39,951 nucleotides of DNA from an uncultured Alphaproteobacteria bacterium (GTDB taxonomy: Bacteria > Pseudomonadota > Alphaproteobacteria > Parvibaculales > Parvibaculaceae): NCBI GenBank assembly GCA_903889655.1, contig CAISYL010000203.1:1-39951 (forward strand). Reading direction: 5' to 3'. A model generated the notes under the pieces. It had not been told where the DNA came from. It searched no databases and worked only from the letters and a program-made list of their open reading frames with translations. Shown here piece after piece: positions 8,523 to 17,449 of the stretch (position 1 is the first letter of the stretch; each line of letters begins with the position of its first letter). A program made the translations under genes and the position numbers.

Positions 8523-9149
8523 ATGCCGAAGGCCGTCATCTTCGATATGGGGAATGTGCTGATCGGCTGGGATCCCTATACGCCCTATCGCCGCCACCTG
8601 TCCGATGCCGCGGAGCTCGTTTCGTTTTTCTCGGGTTTCTTTCGTGAGATATACAACGCTGTCCACGACGATCCGCGCGCAATGGCCGAGTGCCTGGCGC
8701 CGCTGAAGGAAGCGCATCCCGACAAGCTCGCATTGATCGAGACCTACGAACTCGAATGGGCAAGCTTCCTCACCGGACCGATGCATGACAGCGTCGCGGT
8801 CCTGCACGACCTCGCGGCGCGCCGCGTACCGCTCTTTGGTCTGACCAACTGGCCGCATCAGGTCTGGCCTCCGACGGATCACGTCGCGGAGGACGCCCGC
8901 GCAGGCTACGCCTTTCTGGATATCTTCGAGGACATCGTGGTCTCGGGTCGCGTCCGCATGAGAAAGCCGGATACGGAAATTTATCGCCATGCGCTGGAAC
9001 GATTCGGCCTCGCACCGGCGGACGCCGTCTTCGTCGACGATCTCGTCGAGAATATCGATGCGGCGCGCGATCTCGGCATGACAGGCATTCTTTTTCAGGG
9101 TGCCGCGTCGCTTCGGATCGAACTTGCGACGCGCGGGCTCCTCGACTGA
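8523..9149 (+). CDS. HAD-superfamily phosphatase (second of a tandem pair)
   Basis: Paralogue of the gene before it, 208 residues, with motif I VIFDMGNVLIGWDP (nucleophile Asp8), motif II LTNWP, motif III lysine in MRKPDTE and motif IV VFVDDL. The cap region differs clearly from that of its neighbour (YNAVHDDPRAMAECLAPL), so the pair has probably split in substrate. The start follows the previous stop by 4 bases, which implies coupling. A 20-base stretch at motif I (8556-8575) is identical in both genes (7946-7965), the trace of a tandem duplication or strong constraint. Confidence 0.88.
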   Translation: MPKAVIFDMGNVLIGWDPYTPYRRHLSDAAELVSFFSGFFREIYNAVHDDPRAMAECLAPLKEAHPDKLALIETYELEWASFLTGPMHDSVAVLHDLAARRVPLFGLTNWPHQVWPPTDHVAEDARAGYAFLDIFEDIVVSGRVRMRKPDTEIYRHALERFGLAPADAVFVDDLVENIDAARDLGMTGILFQGAASLRIELATRGLLD

Positions 9150-9204
9150 GCAAAAATCGTTATAGTCGATACAAATGCGATTGGGCGCTTGGGTTGGAGG
9201 AGCG

Positions 9205-10260
9205 ATGACGGCCAGGTTCATGATCTACGGCGCGACCGGCTATACGGGCAAGCTCGTGGCCCGCACCGCCAAGGCGCTGGGCTTCCGGCCGTTGCTCGCC
9301 GGACGCAACGAGGCGCGTCTGAAATCCGTGGCCGGACAGCATGGCTTCGACTATCGGGCCTTCGATCTCGACGACACACCGGCGCTCACCGCCGCGCTGG
9401 GGCAGGTCGATGCCGTGCTCCATATCGCCGGTCCCTTTTCGCAGACCTCAAAGCCGATGCTCGACGCCTGCATCCGGACCAAGACGCATTATCTCGACAT
9501 CACGGGCGAGATTGACGTCTTCGAGGCCTGTGCCGCGCGCGACAGGGAAGCGCGCGAGGCCGGCATCATGGTCATGCCCGGCGTCGGCTTCGACGTCGTG
9601 CCGAGCGATTGTCTTGCCGCGCATATGAAGGCGCGCATGCCGAATGCCATCGAACTGACGCTGGCGATTTCGGGCCTCGGTCACATGTCACGCGGCACGG
9701 CCAAGACCGGCATCGAGAGCGTCGGCAGGGGTATTCGCATTCGGCGCGACGGCGAGTTGACGACGGCAAAGCAGACGCCGCGCCGCGACTTCGACTTCGG
9801 CGCGGGGGCGAGGCCCGCCATCGCGATCGGCTGGGGCGACGTTTCGACCGCCTGGCACTCGACCGGCATTCCGAACATCACCGTCTATTTCGAGGCGAGC
9901 CCGCAACTCGAGCAGATGGCCGCGCTGGGTGGTTTCAAGCGCTGGATCGCGAGCCGCGGTTTCATGCAGCGGCGGCTGAAGGCGGCGGTCGATCAGCAGC
10001 CGGAAGGCCCCACCGACGCGGAACGCCGCGAGGGTTTCGCCGTGCTGATCGGCGAGGCGGTGAACGCGGCCGGCGACCGTGTGGTCTCGAAGCTCCGTAC
10101 GCCCGAAGGCTATACGCTGACGGCCATGACGAGCCTCGAAACGGTCCGCCGTGTTCTTGGCGGCGATGCGGTGCCGGGTTTCCAGACCCCCTCCATGGTA
10201 TTCGGCGCGGACTACATCACCGAGTTCGATGGCTGCATCCGGCAGGATCTGAACAGCTGA
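9205..10260 (+). CDS. Saccharopine dehydrogenase-like NAD(P)-binding protein
   Basis: Predicted oxidoreductase of 351 residues in the saccharopine-dehydrogenase/trans-acting enoyl reductase group. The N-terminal Rossmann fold carries IYGATGYTGKLVAR (GxxGxxG near 8-14), followed by AGRNEARL and the HIAGPFSQT region. PGVGFDVVPSDCLA lies further on. The ATG at 9205 has GGAGGAG in front of it; an upstream start at 9175 has none. The family includes proteins acting on fatty-acyl or polyketide substrates as well as true saccharopine enzymes, and no lysine genes are nearby, so I make no substrate claim. It follows the HAD pair by 55 bases on the same strand. Confidence 0.82.
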   Translation: MTARFMIYGATGYTGKLVARTAKALGFRPLLAGRNEARLKSVAGQHGFDYRAFDLDDTPALTAALGQVDAVLHIAGPFSQTSKPMLDACIRTKTHYLDITGEIDVFEACAARDREAREAGIMVMPGVGFDVVPSDCLAAHMKARMPNAIELTLAISGLGHMSRGTAKTGIESVGRGIRIRRDGELTTAKQTPRRDFDFGAGARPAIAIGWGDVSTAWHSTGIPNITVYFEASPQLEQMAALGGFKRWIASRGFMQRRLKAAVDQQPEGPTDAERREGFAVLIGEAVNAAGDRVVSKLRTPEGYTLTAMTSLETVRRVLGGDAVPGFQTPSMVFGADYITEFDGCIRQDLNS

Positions 10261-10312
10261 GTTGAGACCCATGGGCCTTGGCCGCGCTTCGGACCCCGCC
10301 TATGCTCGGCAC

Positions 10313-10939
10313 ATGACCAGCCGCTTTGTCATCAGCCTTTTCATCGCCGCGCAGGTTCTGACCTGCGGGGGAGAAGCATGGGCGGCCACGGCGCCGGCCG
10401 CGCCCCTCGATGCGCCTGCGCTGCCTGACGCGTCTCCGAAACCCGAAGAAGCAGGTCGCGCCGAGGTGTTGAATACGCTCTTCGGCAAGCTCGCGCAGGC
10501 AAAGAGCGCACCCGAAGCCAAGGCGATCGAAGCCGCGATTTACGACGTCTGGATGCGGTCGGGCAGTCCCAGCGTCGATCTGCTGATGGGCCGCGGGCTC
10601 GATGCCTTCGGCGAGAAGAACTACGACCGCGCGCTCTTTTATTTCAATGAAGTCGTCGCGCTCGATCCCAACTTCGTCGAAGGCTGGGACAAGCGCGCCG
10701 CGATCTTCTTCCTGAAGGATGATTACGCCTCGGCGCTGAAGGACATCGAGCATGTGCTGAAGCTCGAGCCCCGCCATTTCGGCGCGATGGGCGGCCTCGC
10801 CGTCATCCTGCAGGATCTCGGCGACAAGAAGGGCGCGCTCGACATCTATCGCCGCGCGCTCAAACTCGATCCATGGTTCGACGGCGCCGCCGAAGCAGAA
10901 AAATCGCTCTCGATCGACATCGAAGGCCGGGGCATCTGA
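10313..10939 (+). CDS. Exported TPR-repeat protein
   Basis: A 208-residue protein with an N-terminal export signal (MTSRFVISLFIAAQVLTCGG, ending near AWA). After an alanine- and proline-rich spacer it has about three tetratricopeptide repeats from residue 85 on (GLDAFGEKNYDRALFYFNEV, AAIFFLKDDYASALKDIEHV, AVILQDLGDKKGALDIYRRA). It probably works as a scaffold in the periplasm. The cysteine at 18 is not in a convincing lipobox, so soluble export is more likely than lipoprotein anchoring. The start was chosen for the signal peptide; earlier in-frame starts would bury it. The hydrolase gene begins 5 bases after its stop. Confidence 0.8.
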   Translation: MTSRFVISLFIAAQVLTCGGEAWAATAPAAPLDAPALPDASPKPEEAGRAEVLNTLFGKLAQAKSAPEAKAIEAAIYDVWMRSGSPSVDLLMGRGLDAFGEKNYDRALFYFNEVVALDPNFVEGWDKRAAIFFLKDDYASALKDIEHVLKLEPRHFGAMGGLAVILQDLGDKKGALDIYRRALKLDPWFDGAAEAEKSLSIDIEGRGI

Positions 10940-10944
10940 CGAAC

Positions 10945-11940
10945 ATGATCCTTCTCGAAATCCTGCTCGGCCTCGTTCTGGCGCTCGGGCTTTACTCAGC
11001 GCTCTACACGGCGCGCGTATCGCGGACCTATCCGCCGCGCGGGCGTTTCGTCGATGTGGACGGCACGCGCATCCATTATGTCGAGATGGGACCGGCCGAG
11101 CCCACAGGCGCGCCGATCGTCCTGGTGCATGGCGCGAGCGGCAATCTCGGCGACATGACGGAAAGCCTGATGCCGGACCTCGCCGGACGCCATCGCGTCG
11201 TCGCCTTCGACCGGCCGGGCCACGGCTGGAGCGAACGCCCGCGCGCCGGCGACATGAGCGATCCCGCCGCGCAGGCGCGTCTGCTGCATGAGGCTTGCAG
11301 GAAACTCGGGATCGAGAAGCCGGTGCTGCTCGGTCATAGCTGGGGTGGTGCCGTCGCAACTGCCTGGGCGCTGGAATTTCCGGACGAGCTTTCAGGACTG
11401 CTGGTGCTCGCCGGCGCGACCCATGTTTGGGAGGGCGAAGCGGCATGGTATCACAGGCTGGTCACGACGCCGGTCGCCGGACCTCTTTTCCTTCGTACAC
11501 TGATGGCTCCGGCCGGGCGCTTTCTGGCGGACGCCGGCGTCAAGGGCGTCTTCGCGCCCGATCCCGTGCCGGCAGGCTATGTCCATGCGATCGGATTGCC
11601 GCTGCTTTTCCGTCCCGGTCATTTCCGCTCGAACAGCATGGATTCGGGCCGGCTGCGCAGTCATCTCATCCGCCAGAGCAAACGCTATGGCGGCATCCGC
11701 GTGCCGACGATCATCATCACCGGCAATCGCGACCAGGTCGTCTGGGCGAAGCTTCATTCCTATGCGCTGCATGGCGAGATCGCAGGTTCGGAGCTGATCA
11801 AGCTCGCGGGTATCGGCCATATGCCGCATTACGTGCGTCCAGATGTGGTGATCGATGCGCTGGAACGGCTGGCGCGCGGCGAGGCGCCGAGGGCGGGAAC
11901 CCATGAGATCGGGCCGGAAGCGCCGACGGCGATTTTCTGA
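10945..11940 (+). CDS. Membrane-anchored alpha/beta hydrolase
   Basis: Predicted alpha/beta-fold hydrolase of 331 residues with one N-terminal membrane segment (MILLEILLGLVLALGLYSAL). Catalytic elements are the oxyanion motif LVHGASGN, the nucleophile elbow GHSWGG and a late histidine in GIGHMPHY. The sequence style is that of haloalkane-dehalogenase or epoxide-hydrolase relatives, but the substrate is not predictable. The ATG at 10945 lies 5 bases after the TPR gene stop; an earlier in-frame start inside that gene is not supported. It converges on pyruvate kinase across 109 bases, where I see neither a gene nor a convincing terminator. Confidence 0.85.
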   Translation: MILLEILLGLVLALGLYSALYTARVSRTYPPRGRFVDVDGTRIHYVEMGPAEPTGAPIVLVHGASGNLGDMTESLMPDLAGRHRVVAFDRPGHGWSERPRAGDMSDPAAQARLLHEACRKLGIEKPVLLGHSWGGAVATAWALEFPDELSGLLVLAGATHVWEGEAAWYHRLVTTPVAGPLFLRTLMAPAGRFLADAGVKGVFAPDPVPAGYVHAIGLPLLFRPGHFRSNSMDSGRLRSHLIRQSKRYGGIRVPTIIITGNRDQVVWAKLHSYALHGEIAGSELIKLAGIGHMPHYVRPDVVIDALERLARGEAPRAGTHEIGPEAPTAIF

Positions 11941-12049
11941 AGGTCGCCAGGGCGGGGATAAGTTCCGGCGAAAATATTCCGTTCATGCCGCCCCTTGACC
12001 AGCGTGACGCTGCTTCCCACTTGAACCGCTATATCCAGAACTGCGCCCG

Positions 12050-13486
12050 TCAGTCGACGGAGCTTCCCTTCCGCCCGACGAAGGCCACGCGCAGCATGTT
12101 GGTCGCGCCCGGCGTACCGAGCGGCAGGCCGGCGGTGACGATGATGCGCTGGCCGGGCTGGGCATAGCCTTCGCGGAAGGCGATGCGGCAGGCGCGTTCG
12201 GCGACGTCGTCGAGATCGTGGGCATCTTCGGTGAGAACACAATGCAGGCCCCAGACGAGGGCGAGGCGGCGCGCGGTCGCGACGATGGGCGTCAGCACGA
12301 TGATCGGGAAAAGCGGCCGCTCGCGCGCGGCCCTGAGGCCCGTTGAACCTGAATTGGTCCAGCAGACGATGGCGGCGGCCTTCAGCGTGTCGGCGACGGT
12401 ATGGGCCGCCGCGCTGATCGCGTCGGCGCCGGTCGCTTCCGGTTCATTGCGCTGGGCGTAGATGATGCCCGGATAGGTCGGGTCGGCCTCGATCGATTCC
12501 GCGATCTTGTTCATGGTCTGCACGGCTTCGATCGGATACTGACCGGCGGCCGATTCAGCCGAGAGCATGATCGCATCGGCGCCTTCGAAGACGGCGGTCG
12601 CGACGTCGGAAACCTCGGCGCGAGTCGGCACCGGCGAGGTGATCATGGATTCGAGCATCTGCGTCGCGACGACGACGGGCTTGCCGGCGCGGCGCGAGGC
12701 GCGGGTGATGCGCTTCTGCCAGCCGGGCACCTGTTCGAGCGGCAGTTCGACGCCGAGATCGCCGCGCGCGACCATGATCGCGTCGGAGATGTCGATGATC
12801 TCGTCGAGATGAACGAGGGCCTGCGGCTTCTCGATCTTGGCGAGCACGGCGGCGCGGCCATGCGCGATCTTGCGGGCCTCGGCCATGTCCTCGGGCCGCT
12901 GGATGAAGGAAAGCGCCACCCAGTCGACGCCGAGATTGAGCGCGGCCTCGAAATCGGCGAGGTCCTTTTCGGTGAGCGCCTTCACCGGCAGCACCGCCTC
13001 GGGCACGTTGACGCCCTTGCGATTGGACAGACGTCCACCGACGACGACCTCCGTTTCCGCGAAATCGGGACCGGCCCTGGTGACGCGAAGCCTGATCTTG
13101 CCGTCGTCGAGGAGCAGGCTGTTGCCTTCGTTGACGGCGGCGAAGATTTCGGGATGCGGCAGCGGCGCGCGCAGCCTGGTGCCGGGTGTCTTGTCGAGAT
13201 CGAGACGGAATTTATCGCCGGCCTCGAGCATGACGGCGCCGCCCTCGATCTCGCCGACGCGGAGCTTCGGTCCCTGCAGGTCGGCGAGGATGCCGATGGG
13301 CCGTTCGACCTCGGCTTCGACCTCGCGGATCATCGCGTGGACCTTGCGGAGATTCTCGTGATTGAGATGGCTCATGTTGAGCCGGAAGACATCCGCGCCG
13401 GCTTCGAAAAGCGAGCGGATCATCTCCTTCGAACTCGAAGCGGGCCCGAGCGTTGCTATGATCTTGACGTTGCGCCGACGTATCAC
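12050..13486 (-). CDS. pyk: Pyruvate kinase
   Basis: Glycolytic enzyme converting phosphoenolpyruvate and ADP to pyruvate and ATP. The 478-residue protein has the expected length and motifs: KIIATLGPAS at the N-terminus, RLNMSH near 34-39, ADLQGPKLRVG, the signature lysine region AKIEKPQAL, ARGDLGVELP, and VATQMLESM followed by MLSAESAAGQYP. The C-terminal regulatory domain holds CWTNSGSTGLRAARERP. The start is GTG with AGGAGAG upstream. It lies 16 bases after the glycerate kinase gene, so the two form an operon in which glycerate carbon would feed through 2-phosphoglycerate and enolase into this step. Confidence 0.97.
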   Translation of the reverse strand: MIRRRNVKIIATLGPASSSKEMIRSLFEAGADVFRLNMSHLNHENLRKVHAMIREVEAEVERPIGILADLQGPKLRVGEIEGGAVMLEAGDKFRLDLDKTPGTRLRAPLPHPEIFAAVNEGNSLLLDDGKIRLRVTRAGPDFAETEVVVGGRLSNRKGVNVPEAVLPVKALTEKDLADFEAALNLGVDWVALSFIQRPEDMAEARKIAHGRAAVLAKIEKPQALVHLDEIIDISDAIMVARGDLGVELPLEQVPGWQKRITRASRRAGKPVVVATQMLESMITSPVPTRAEVSDVATAVFEGADAIMLSAESAAGQYPIEAVQTMNKIAESIEADPTYPGIIYAQRNEPEATGADAISAAAHTVADTLKAAAIVCWTNSGSTGLRAARERPLFPIIVLTPIVATARRLALVWGLHCVLTEDAHDLDDVAERACRIAFREGYAQPGQRIIVTAGLPLGTPGATNMLRVAFVGRKGSSVD

Positions 13487-13502
13487 CGGGTGGCTCTCCT
13501 CA

Positions 13503-14804
13503 TCATGGCTCCCCTTCTACCAGAATGGCGCGGAAATCGTTCACATTCGTGTAACTCGGCCCGGTAACGACGAGATCGCCGAGCGCGGCGAAAAATCCAC
13601 CCGAATCGTGGCTTTTCAGCGACAGAAGCGGATCGATATCCAAGGCTGTCGCGCGGGTGAGCGTATCGGGGAGGACGAGCGCACCGGCCGGATCGTCGGC
13701 CCGTCCCGTGCCGCCGTCTATGCCGTCGGTGTCGCCCGCGATGGCCGAAATGCCGGAGGCGCCGCCGAGGTTCAGAGCGAGCGCCAGCGCATATTCCTGG
13801 TTTCGTCCGCCGCTGCCGCCCGAAGCGCCTTTTGAAAACGTCACATTGGTCTCGCCGCCGGAAAGGATGGCCACACGATGTCCTCGAGACTTTGCCGCAA
13901 GGGCGCGCTGCGCATGATCGGCCGCCACCTCGCGCGCCTCGCCCTCAATGCGATCGCCGAGATCGATGACCTCGTAGCCGGCGGCCGCGATCGTTTTCGT
14001 GGCGGCATCGAGCGCCTGCGCGCCGCTGGCGACGATCTCGTACTGCATGCCATCGAATGCGGCTTCGCCGGGCTTCGGACTTTCGGGATGGGCGAGAAGC
14101 GCGTCGCGCAGGTGAGTGGGAACGTCGATGCCGTAGCGATCGAGAATGGCGAGCGCGTCGGCGCGCGTCGTCGGATCGGGAACGGTTGGGCCCGAGGCGA
14201 TGACGCTCGGATCGTCGCCGGCAACGTCGGAGATCGCCAGCGTCACCATCCGCGCCGGATGGATCGCGGCGGCGAGACGCCCGCCCTTGATGCGCGAGAG
14301 GTGCTTGCGGACGCAGTTCATCTCGGAGATCGGCGCGCCGGAGGCAAGCAGCGCGCGGGTGATCTGCTGCTTGTCGGCAAGGCCGACGCCGTCGATGGGG
14401 AGTGTCGCGAGCGCGGAGCCGCCACCCGACAGAAGGACCAGCGCGAGATCGTCGGGACCGAGCGTGGCGGCCATCGCAAGCAGACGTTCGCTTGCCGCGA
14501 CGCCGGCGGCATCGGGGACCGGATGGGCGGCTTCGACGACCTCGACGTGCCGCGTGGGCCGCCCATGCCCATAGCGGGTGAGGGCAAGACCCTCGATGCG
14601 GGCGTCGGGAGCGGTCCGCGCATAATGCGCTTCCGCCGCGGCGGCCATCGAGGCGGCGGCCTTGCCGATGGCGAAGATGACGAGGCGGCCCCTGGGCGGT
14701 GATGGCAGATGGGCGCCGAGGCAATGTTCGGGCAGGGCGGAGCGCATGGCCTCCTCGAAGAGGCTCATCAGGAGGCGGCGCTTTGCAGAATTGTCGCTCG
14801 GCAT
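13503..14804 (-). CDS. Glycerate 2-kinase (MOFRL/TtuD type)
   Basis: Phosphorylates D-glycerate, probably at carbon 2, to feed 2-phosphoglycerate into lower glycolysis. The 433-residue protein has the DUF4147 N-terminal part (GKAAASMA, HPVPD, LLSGGGSAL) and the C-terminal MOFRL domain (AILSGGETNVTFS, GGRNQEYALALAL, AGDTDGIDG, NDFRAI). The start is uncertain. I chose MPSDNSAKRR at 14804 by family length; in-frame ATGs also lie at 14816 and 14825, and none has a strong ribosome site. It is divergent from the N-formylglutamate amidohydrolase gene with only about 46 bases between starts. The product is metabolically close to pyruvate kinase, which is downstream in the same operon. Confidence 0.92.
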   Translation of the reverse strand: MPSDNSAKRRLLMSLFEEAMRSALPEHCLGAHLPSPPRGRLVIFAIGKAAASMAAAAEAHYARTAPDARIEGLALTRYGHGRPTRHVEVVEAAHPVPDAAGVAASERLLAMAATLGPDDLALVLLSGGGSALATLPIDGVGLADKQQITRALLASGAPISEMNCVRKHLSRIKGGRLAAAIHPARMVTLAISDVAGDDPSVIASGPTVPDPTTRADALAILDRYGIDVPTHLRDALLAHPESPKPGEAAFDGMQYEIVASGAQALDAATKTIAAAGYEVIDLGDRIEGEAREVAADHAQRALAAKSRGHRVAILSGGETNVTFSKGASGGSGGRNQEYALALALNLGGASGISAIAGDTDGIDGGTGRADDPAGALVLPDTLTRATALDIDPLLSLKSHDSGGFFAALGDLVVTGPSYTNVNDFRAILVEGEP

Positions 14805-14850
14805 GCGGGAGATCATTCTCTGCATTTCTCGGCTTGGGTATAGTGGGGCC

Positions 14851-15684
14851 ATGCAACCCCGGTCACGCGACGGGACGACCTCCCCGAGCGATCTCCCAGC
14901 TTTCGAGTCTATCAATCCCGACAGCGATTCGGGATTTCTTGTCGTCTGTGACCATGCCTCGAATGCGCTGCCGCCGGGCTATGGCACGCTGGGGTTGGCG
15001 GCGGCGGAGTTCGAGCGGCATATCGCCTATGACATCGGCGCGGCGGGCGTTTCGCGGATGCTGGCGGAGGCGCTCGATTGCCCGGCCGTGCTGGCGCGCT
15101 GGTCACGGCTGCTGATCGATCTGAACCGCGGGCCCGACGATCCGACGCTGGTGATGAAGCTCTCCGACGGCGCGATCATTCCCGGCAACCGCGACGCCGA
15201 TCCGTTTCGCGACGCGGCCGAATTCGAACGCAGGATCGCGCTCTTCTACGAGCCCTATCACGCGGCGATCGAGGCGGCGCTGGCGCGGGCGGGCGACACG
15301 GTGCCGGCCATCGTCTCGATCCACAGCTTCACGCCCCATTGGCGGGGACGGGCGCGGCCCTGGCAGGTGGGTATTTTATGGGACAAGGACGACAGGCTGC
15401 CGCATGAACTGCTGCGCCTGCTGAGGCTGGAACCGGGCCTCACGGTCGGCGACAATGAACCTTATTCCGGGCGGCTCAAGGGCGACTGCCTCCATCGGCA
15501 CGGAACGGTGAAGGGGCTGCCGCATGTGCTGATCGAGATCCGGCAGGATCTGATCGCTGACGTCGCGGGCCAGCGCGAATGGGCGGCGCGGATCGAGGAA
15601 ATGCTGCGCGAGGCGGCGAAGCTGCCGGGCCTGCGCGAACGGCGTCACTACGGCTCGCATACGGATGCGCGGCTCACCATATGA
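14851..15684 (+). CDS. N-formylglutamate amidohydrolase
   Basis: Zinc-type amidohydrolase of the FGase family (PF05013), which splits N-formylglutamate to glutamate and formate, the last step of one histidine degradation route. The 277-residue protein shows VVCDHASNALP, the DLNRGPDDPTL block, SIHSFTPHWRGR with likely metal-binding histidine, and the C-terminal NEPYSGRLKGDCLHRH and IEIRQDLI. The ATG at 14851 is the only start that leaves the divergent glycerate kinase promoter room. No other hut genes are near. In alphaproteobacteria this gene commonly sits with DUF1244 and DUF2312 genes, as here, so its true substrate may be something else. Confidence 0.9.
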   Translation: MQPRSRDGTTSPSDLPAFESINPDSDSGFLVVCDHASNALPPGYGTLGLAAAEFERHIAYDIGAAGVSRMLAEALDCPAVLARWSRLLIDLNRGPDDPTLVMKLSDGAIIPGNRDADPFRDAAEFERRIALFYEPYHAAIEAALARAGDTVPAIVSIHSFTPHWRGRARPWQVGILWDKDDRLPHELLRLLRLEPGLTVGDNEPYSGRLKGDCLHRHGTVKGLPHVLIEIRQDLIADVAGQREWAARIEEMLREAAKLPGLRERRHYGSHTDARLTI

Positions 15685-15721
15685 GTGAGCCCAAAGGAGC
15701 CCGGAGCCAAGGGAGAATGCG

Positions 15722-16024
15722 ATGGACAAATCGACACAGACGGAACTCGAAGCGGCGGCCTTCCGTCGGCTCGTCGAACATCTGAGAACGCGGACCGACG
15801 TGCAGAACATCGATCTGATGATCCATGGCGGTTTCTGCCGCAATTGCCTTGCCGACTGGGTGCGCGAAGCGGCGGAAGAAAAAGGCATCGCCTTGACGAA
15901 GGACGATGCACGCGCTGCGATCTATGGCATGCCGTTCCCCGAATGGAAGGCGAAGTACCAGCCGGAGGCGACGCCGGAACAGCTCGCAGCCTTCGAGGCG
16001 GCGCAGAAAAAGAGCCACGGCTGA
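15722..16024 (+). CDS. DUF1244 protein
   Basis: Small cytoplasmic protein of 100 residues, conserved in alphaproteobacteria and some gammaproteobacteria, with no established function. The family hallmark is visible: FRRLVEHLRTRTDVQNIDLM followed by GGFCRNCLADW, where two cysteines (CxxC) could bind metal or react as thiols, and then YGMPFPEWKAKYQ. The start ATG follows GGGAGAATGCG. It lies 37 bases after the amidohydrolase and is followed by a 121-base gap without a gene, which should hold the gapR promoter. Confidence 0.9.
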   Translation: MDKSTQTELEAAAFRRLVEHLRTRTDVQNIDLMIHGGFCRNCLADWVREAAEEKGIALTKDDARAAIYGMPFPEWKAKYQPEATPEQLAAFEAAQKKSHG

Positions 16025-16145
16025 AACGATTTTTTGGGCCGCCGATATATCCACAGCTTTCTTGGGGCCTGATGTTGCCGCCGGCGGACGTCGCCGATAG
16101 TGTCTCACCCCTCACACGCGCTGACACGAACTGGAGCGACGCATC

Positions 16146-16412
16146 ATGGCGGACGGCAATACCCCTGTGAATTCGGGCGGCGTCGCGCAGGATCAGCTTC
16201 GATCCATCATCGAACGGATCGAGCGCCTCGAAGAAGAGAAGGCCGCGACCTCGGCCGACATCAAGGAAGTCTATGCCGAGGCGAAAGCCAACGGCTACGA
16301 CACCAAGACGCTGCGTCAGGTCGTGCGCATCCGCAAGCAGGACAAGGCCGAGCGGCAGGAACAGGAAGCGATCCTGGAACTCTATCTGCACGCGCTCGGC
16401 ATGGTCGAGTAA
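16146..16412 (+). CDS. gapR: Nucleoid-associated protein GapR (DUF2312)
   Basis: Small DNA-binding protein of 88 residues. In Caulobacter the GapR family binds AT-rich, overtwisted DNA ahead of replication forks and stimulates topoisomerases. The sequence matches the family well: a flexible start, a long charged coiled-coil helix ([20 protein letters not shown]), then [20 protein letters not shown] and the basic [15 protein letters not shown], ending in ELYLHALGM. The ATG has GGAG nine bases upstream. It converges on the AraC-type regulator gene across 51 bases that include a weak short hairpin (16421-16435) without a T tract. Confidence 0.93.
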   Translation: MADGNTPVNSGGVAQDQLRSIIERIERLEEEKAATSADIKEVYAEAKANGYDTKTLRQVVRIRKQDKAERQEQEAILELYLHALGMVE

Positions 16413-16463
16413 GCGAAGCGGGCTTTCGGCAAGCCTCTGGCTGCTACCTATTCAGTATAAAGA

Positions 16464-17438
16464 TCAAATGACGGTCTCGTAACGTCGCCGATATTCGGCC
16501 GGCGTCACGCCGGTGCGGCGCACGAAGGCGCGGCGGAACGTATCGACATCGTTGAAGCCGCAGGCGGCGGCGACCTGTTTGGGGCGCTCGCCCGCCTCGA
16601 GAAGATGCCGCGCCGTATCGATCCGGACGGATTCGACCCAGGCCGACGGCGTCGTGCCGATTTCATGGCGAAAGAGGCGGGCAAAGTGCCGGGGGCTGAG
16701 GCCGGCGCGTGCCGCCAGCGCCGGCAGGGCGACATCGGACGCCAGATTGGCCGCCACCCATCGCTGCACTTCCTGCAGGGCCGACCGACCCGCAGGGTTC
16801 GCTTCGCCGCGACGGCTGAATTGGAGCTGTCCGCCGGGCCGCTTGAAGAACATTACGAGCCGCGAGGCGACTTTCTTCGCGACCTCGCGGCCGAGATCTT
16901 CCTCGACGAGCGCCAGCGCCAGATCGAGCCCGGCCGTGACGCCAGCCGCCGTGCGGAGCGCGCCGTCCCTGACATGGATCGCATCGATCTCAAGCTTCAC
17001 GTTTGGAAAGCGCTCCGCCATGCGGTCGGCGACCGCCCAATGCGTCGTGGCGCGCCGCCCGTCGAGAAGACCTGCGGCTGCGAGGATCAACGCACCGCTG
17101 CAAACCGAACCGAAGCGACGGGCGCGCTTCGTTTCCCGTTTCAGCCAGTCGAGCAGCGCCGGGTCGGGAGAGAAGTTGACGAAATGGGGCGCTCCGGCGA
17201 CCAGAAGCGTGTCGAAGGCAGGCATGCGGTCGACGCCTGTCACGAGGTCGGGCGTGAGGCGCAGTCCCGACGAGGTGACGACCGGTCCTTTCGCGGTGGA
17301 AACGACGCTCAACATATAGGCCGGTTTGCCGGACTGGACATTGGCCTCCGCGAAAACGTCGAGAGGGCCGGCGATATCCAGCATCTGCGCGCCGGGCAAG
17401 GCGAGGAGTCCGATGCGGCGTGCGGGGGCGTGTCTCAT
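16464..17438 (-). CDS. GlxA-family AraC-type transcription regulator
   Basis: Predicted transcription regulator of 324 residues. The N-terminal DJ-1/PfpI-like domain (1-200) carries the nucleophile-elbow-like SVCSGALILAAAGLL with Cys113 and TTHW at 131-134, typical of GlxA-type proteins that sense small ligands. The C-terminal AraC domain (about 228-320) contains two helix-turn-helix units (LPALAARAGLSPRHFARLF and KQVAAACGFNDVDTFRRAF). The start at 17438 (MRHAPARR) fits the fold; an in-frame ATG at 17486 would add 16 residues and overlap the operator-like repeat. It is divergent from the HD-domain gene and probably controls that unit and itself. Confidence 0.9.
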   Translation of the reverse strand: MRHAPARRIGLLALPGAQMLDIAGPLDVFAEANVQSGKPAYMLSVVSTAKGPVVTSSGLRLTPDLVTGVDRMPAFDTLLVAGAPHFVNFSPDPALLDWLKRETKRARRFGSVCSGALILAAAGLLDGRRATTHWAVADRMAERFPNVKLEIDAIHVRDGALRTAAGVTAGLDLALALVEEDLGREVAKKVASRLVMFFKRPGGQLQFSRRGEANPAGRSALQEVQRWVAANLASDVALPALAARAGLSPRHFARLFRHEIGTTPSAWVESVRIDTARHLLEAGERPKQVAAACGFNDVDTFRRAFVRRTGVTPAEYRRRYETVI

Positions 17439-17449
17439 TCCGGCGTCAA

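Noticed and set aside
16421-16435. GGCTT-TCGGC-AAGCC hairpin as terminator between gapR and the regulator
   Set aside because: The stem has only five pairs and no T tract follows on either strand.
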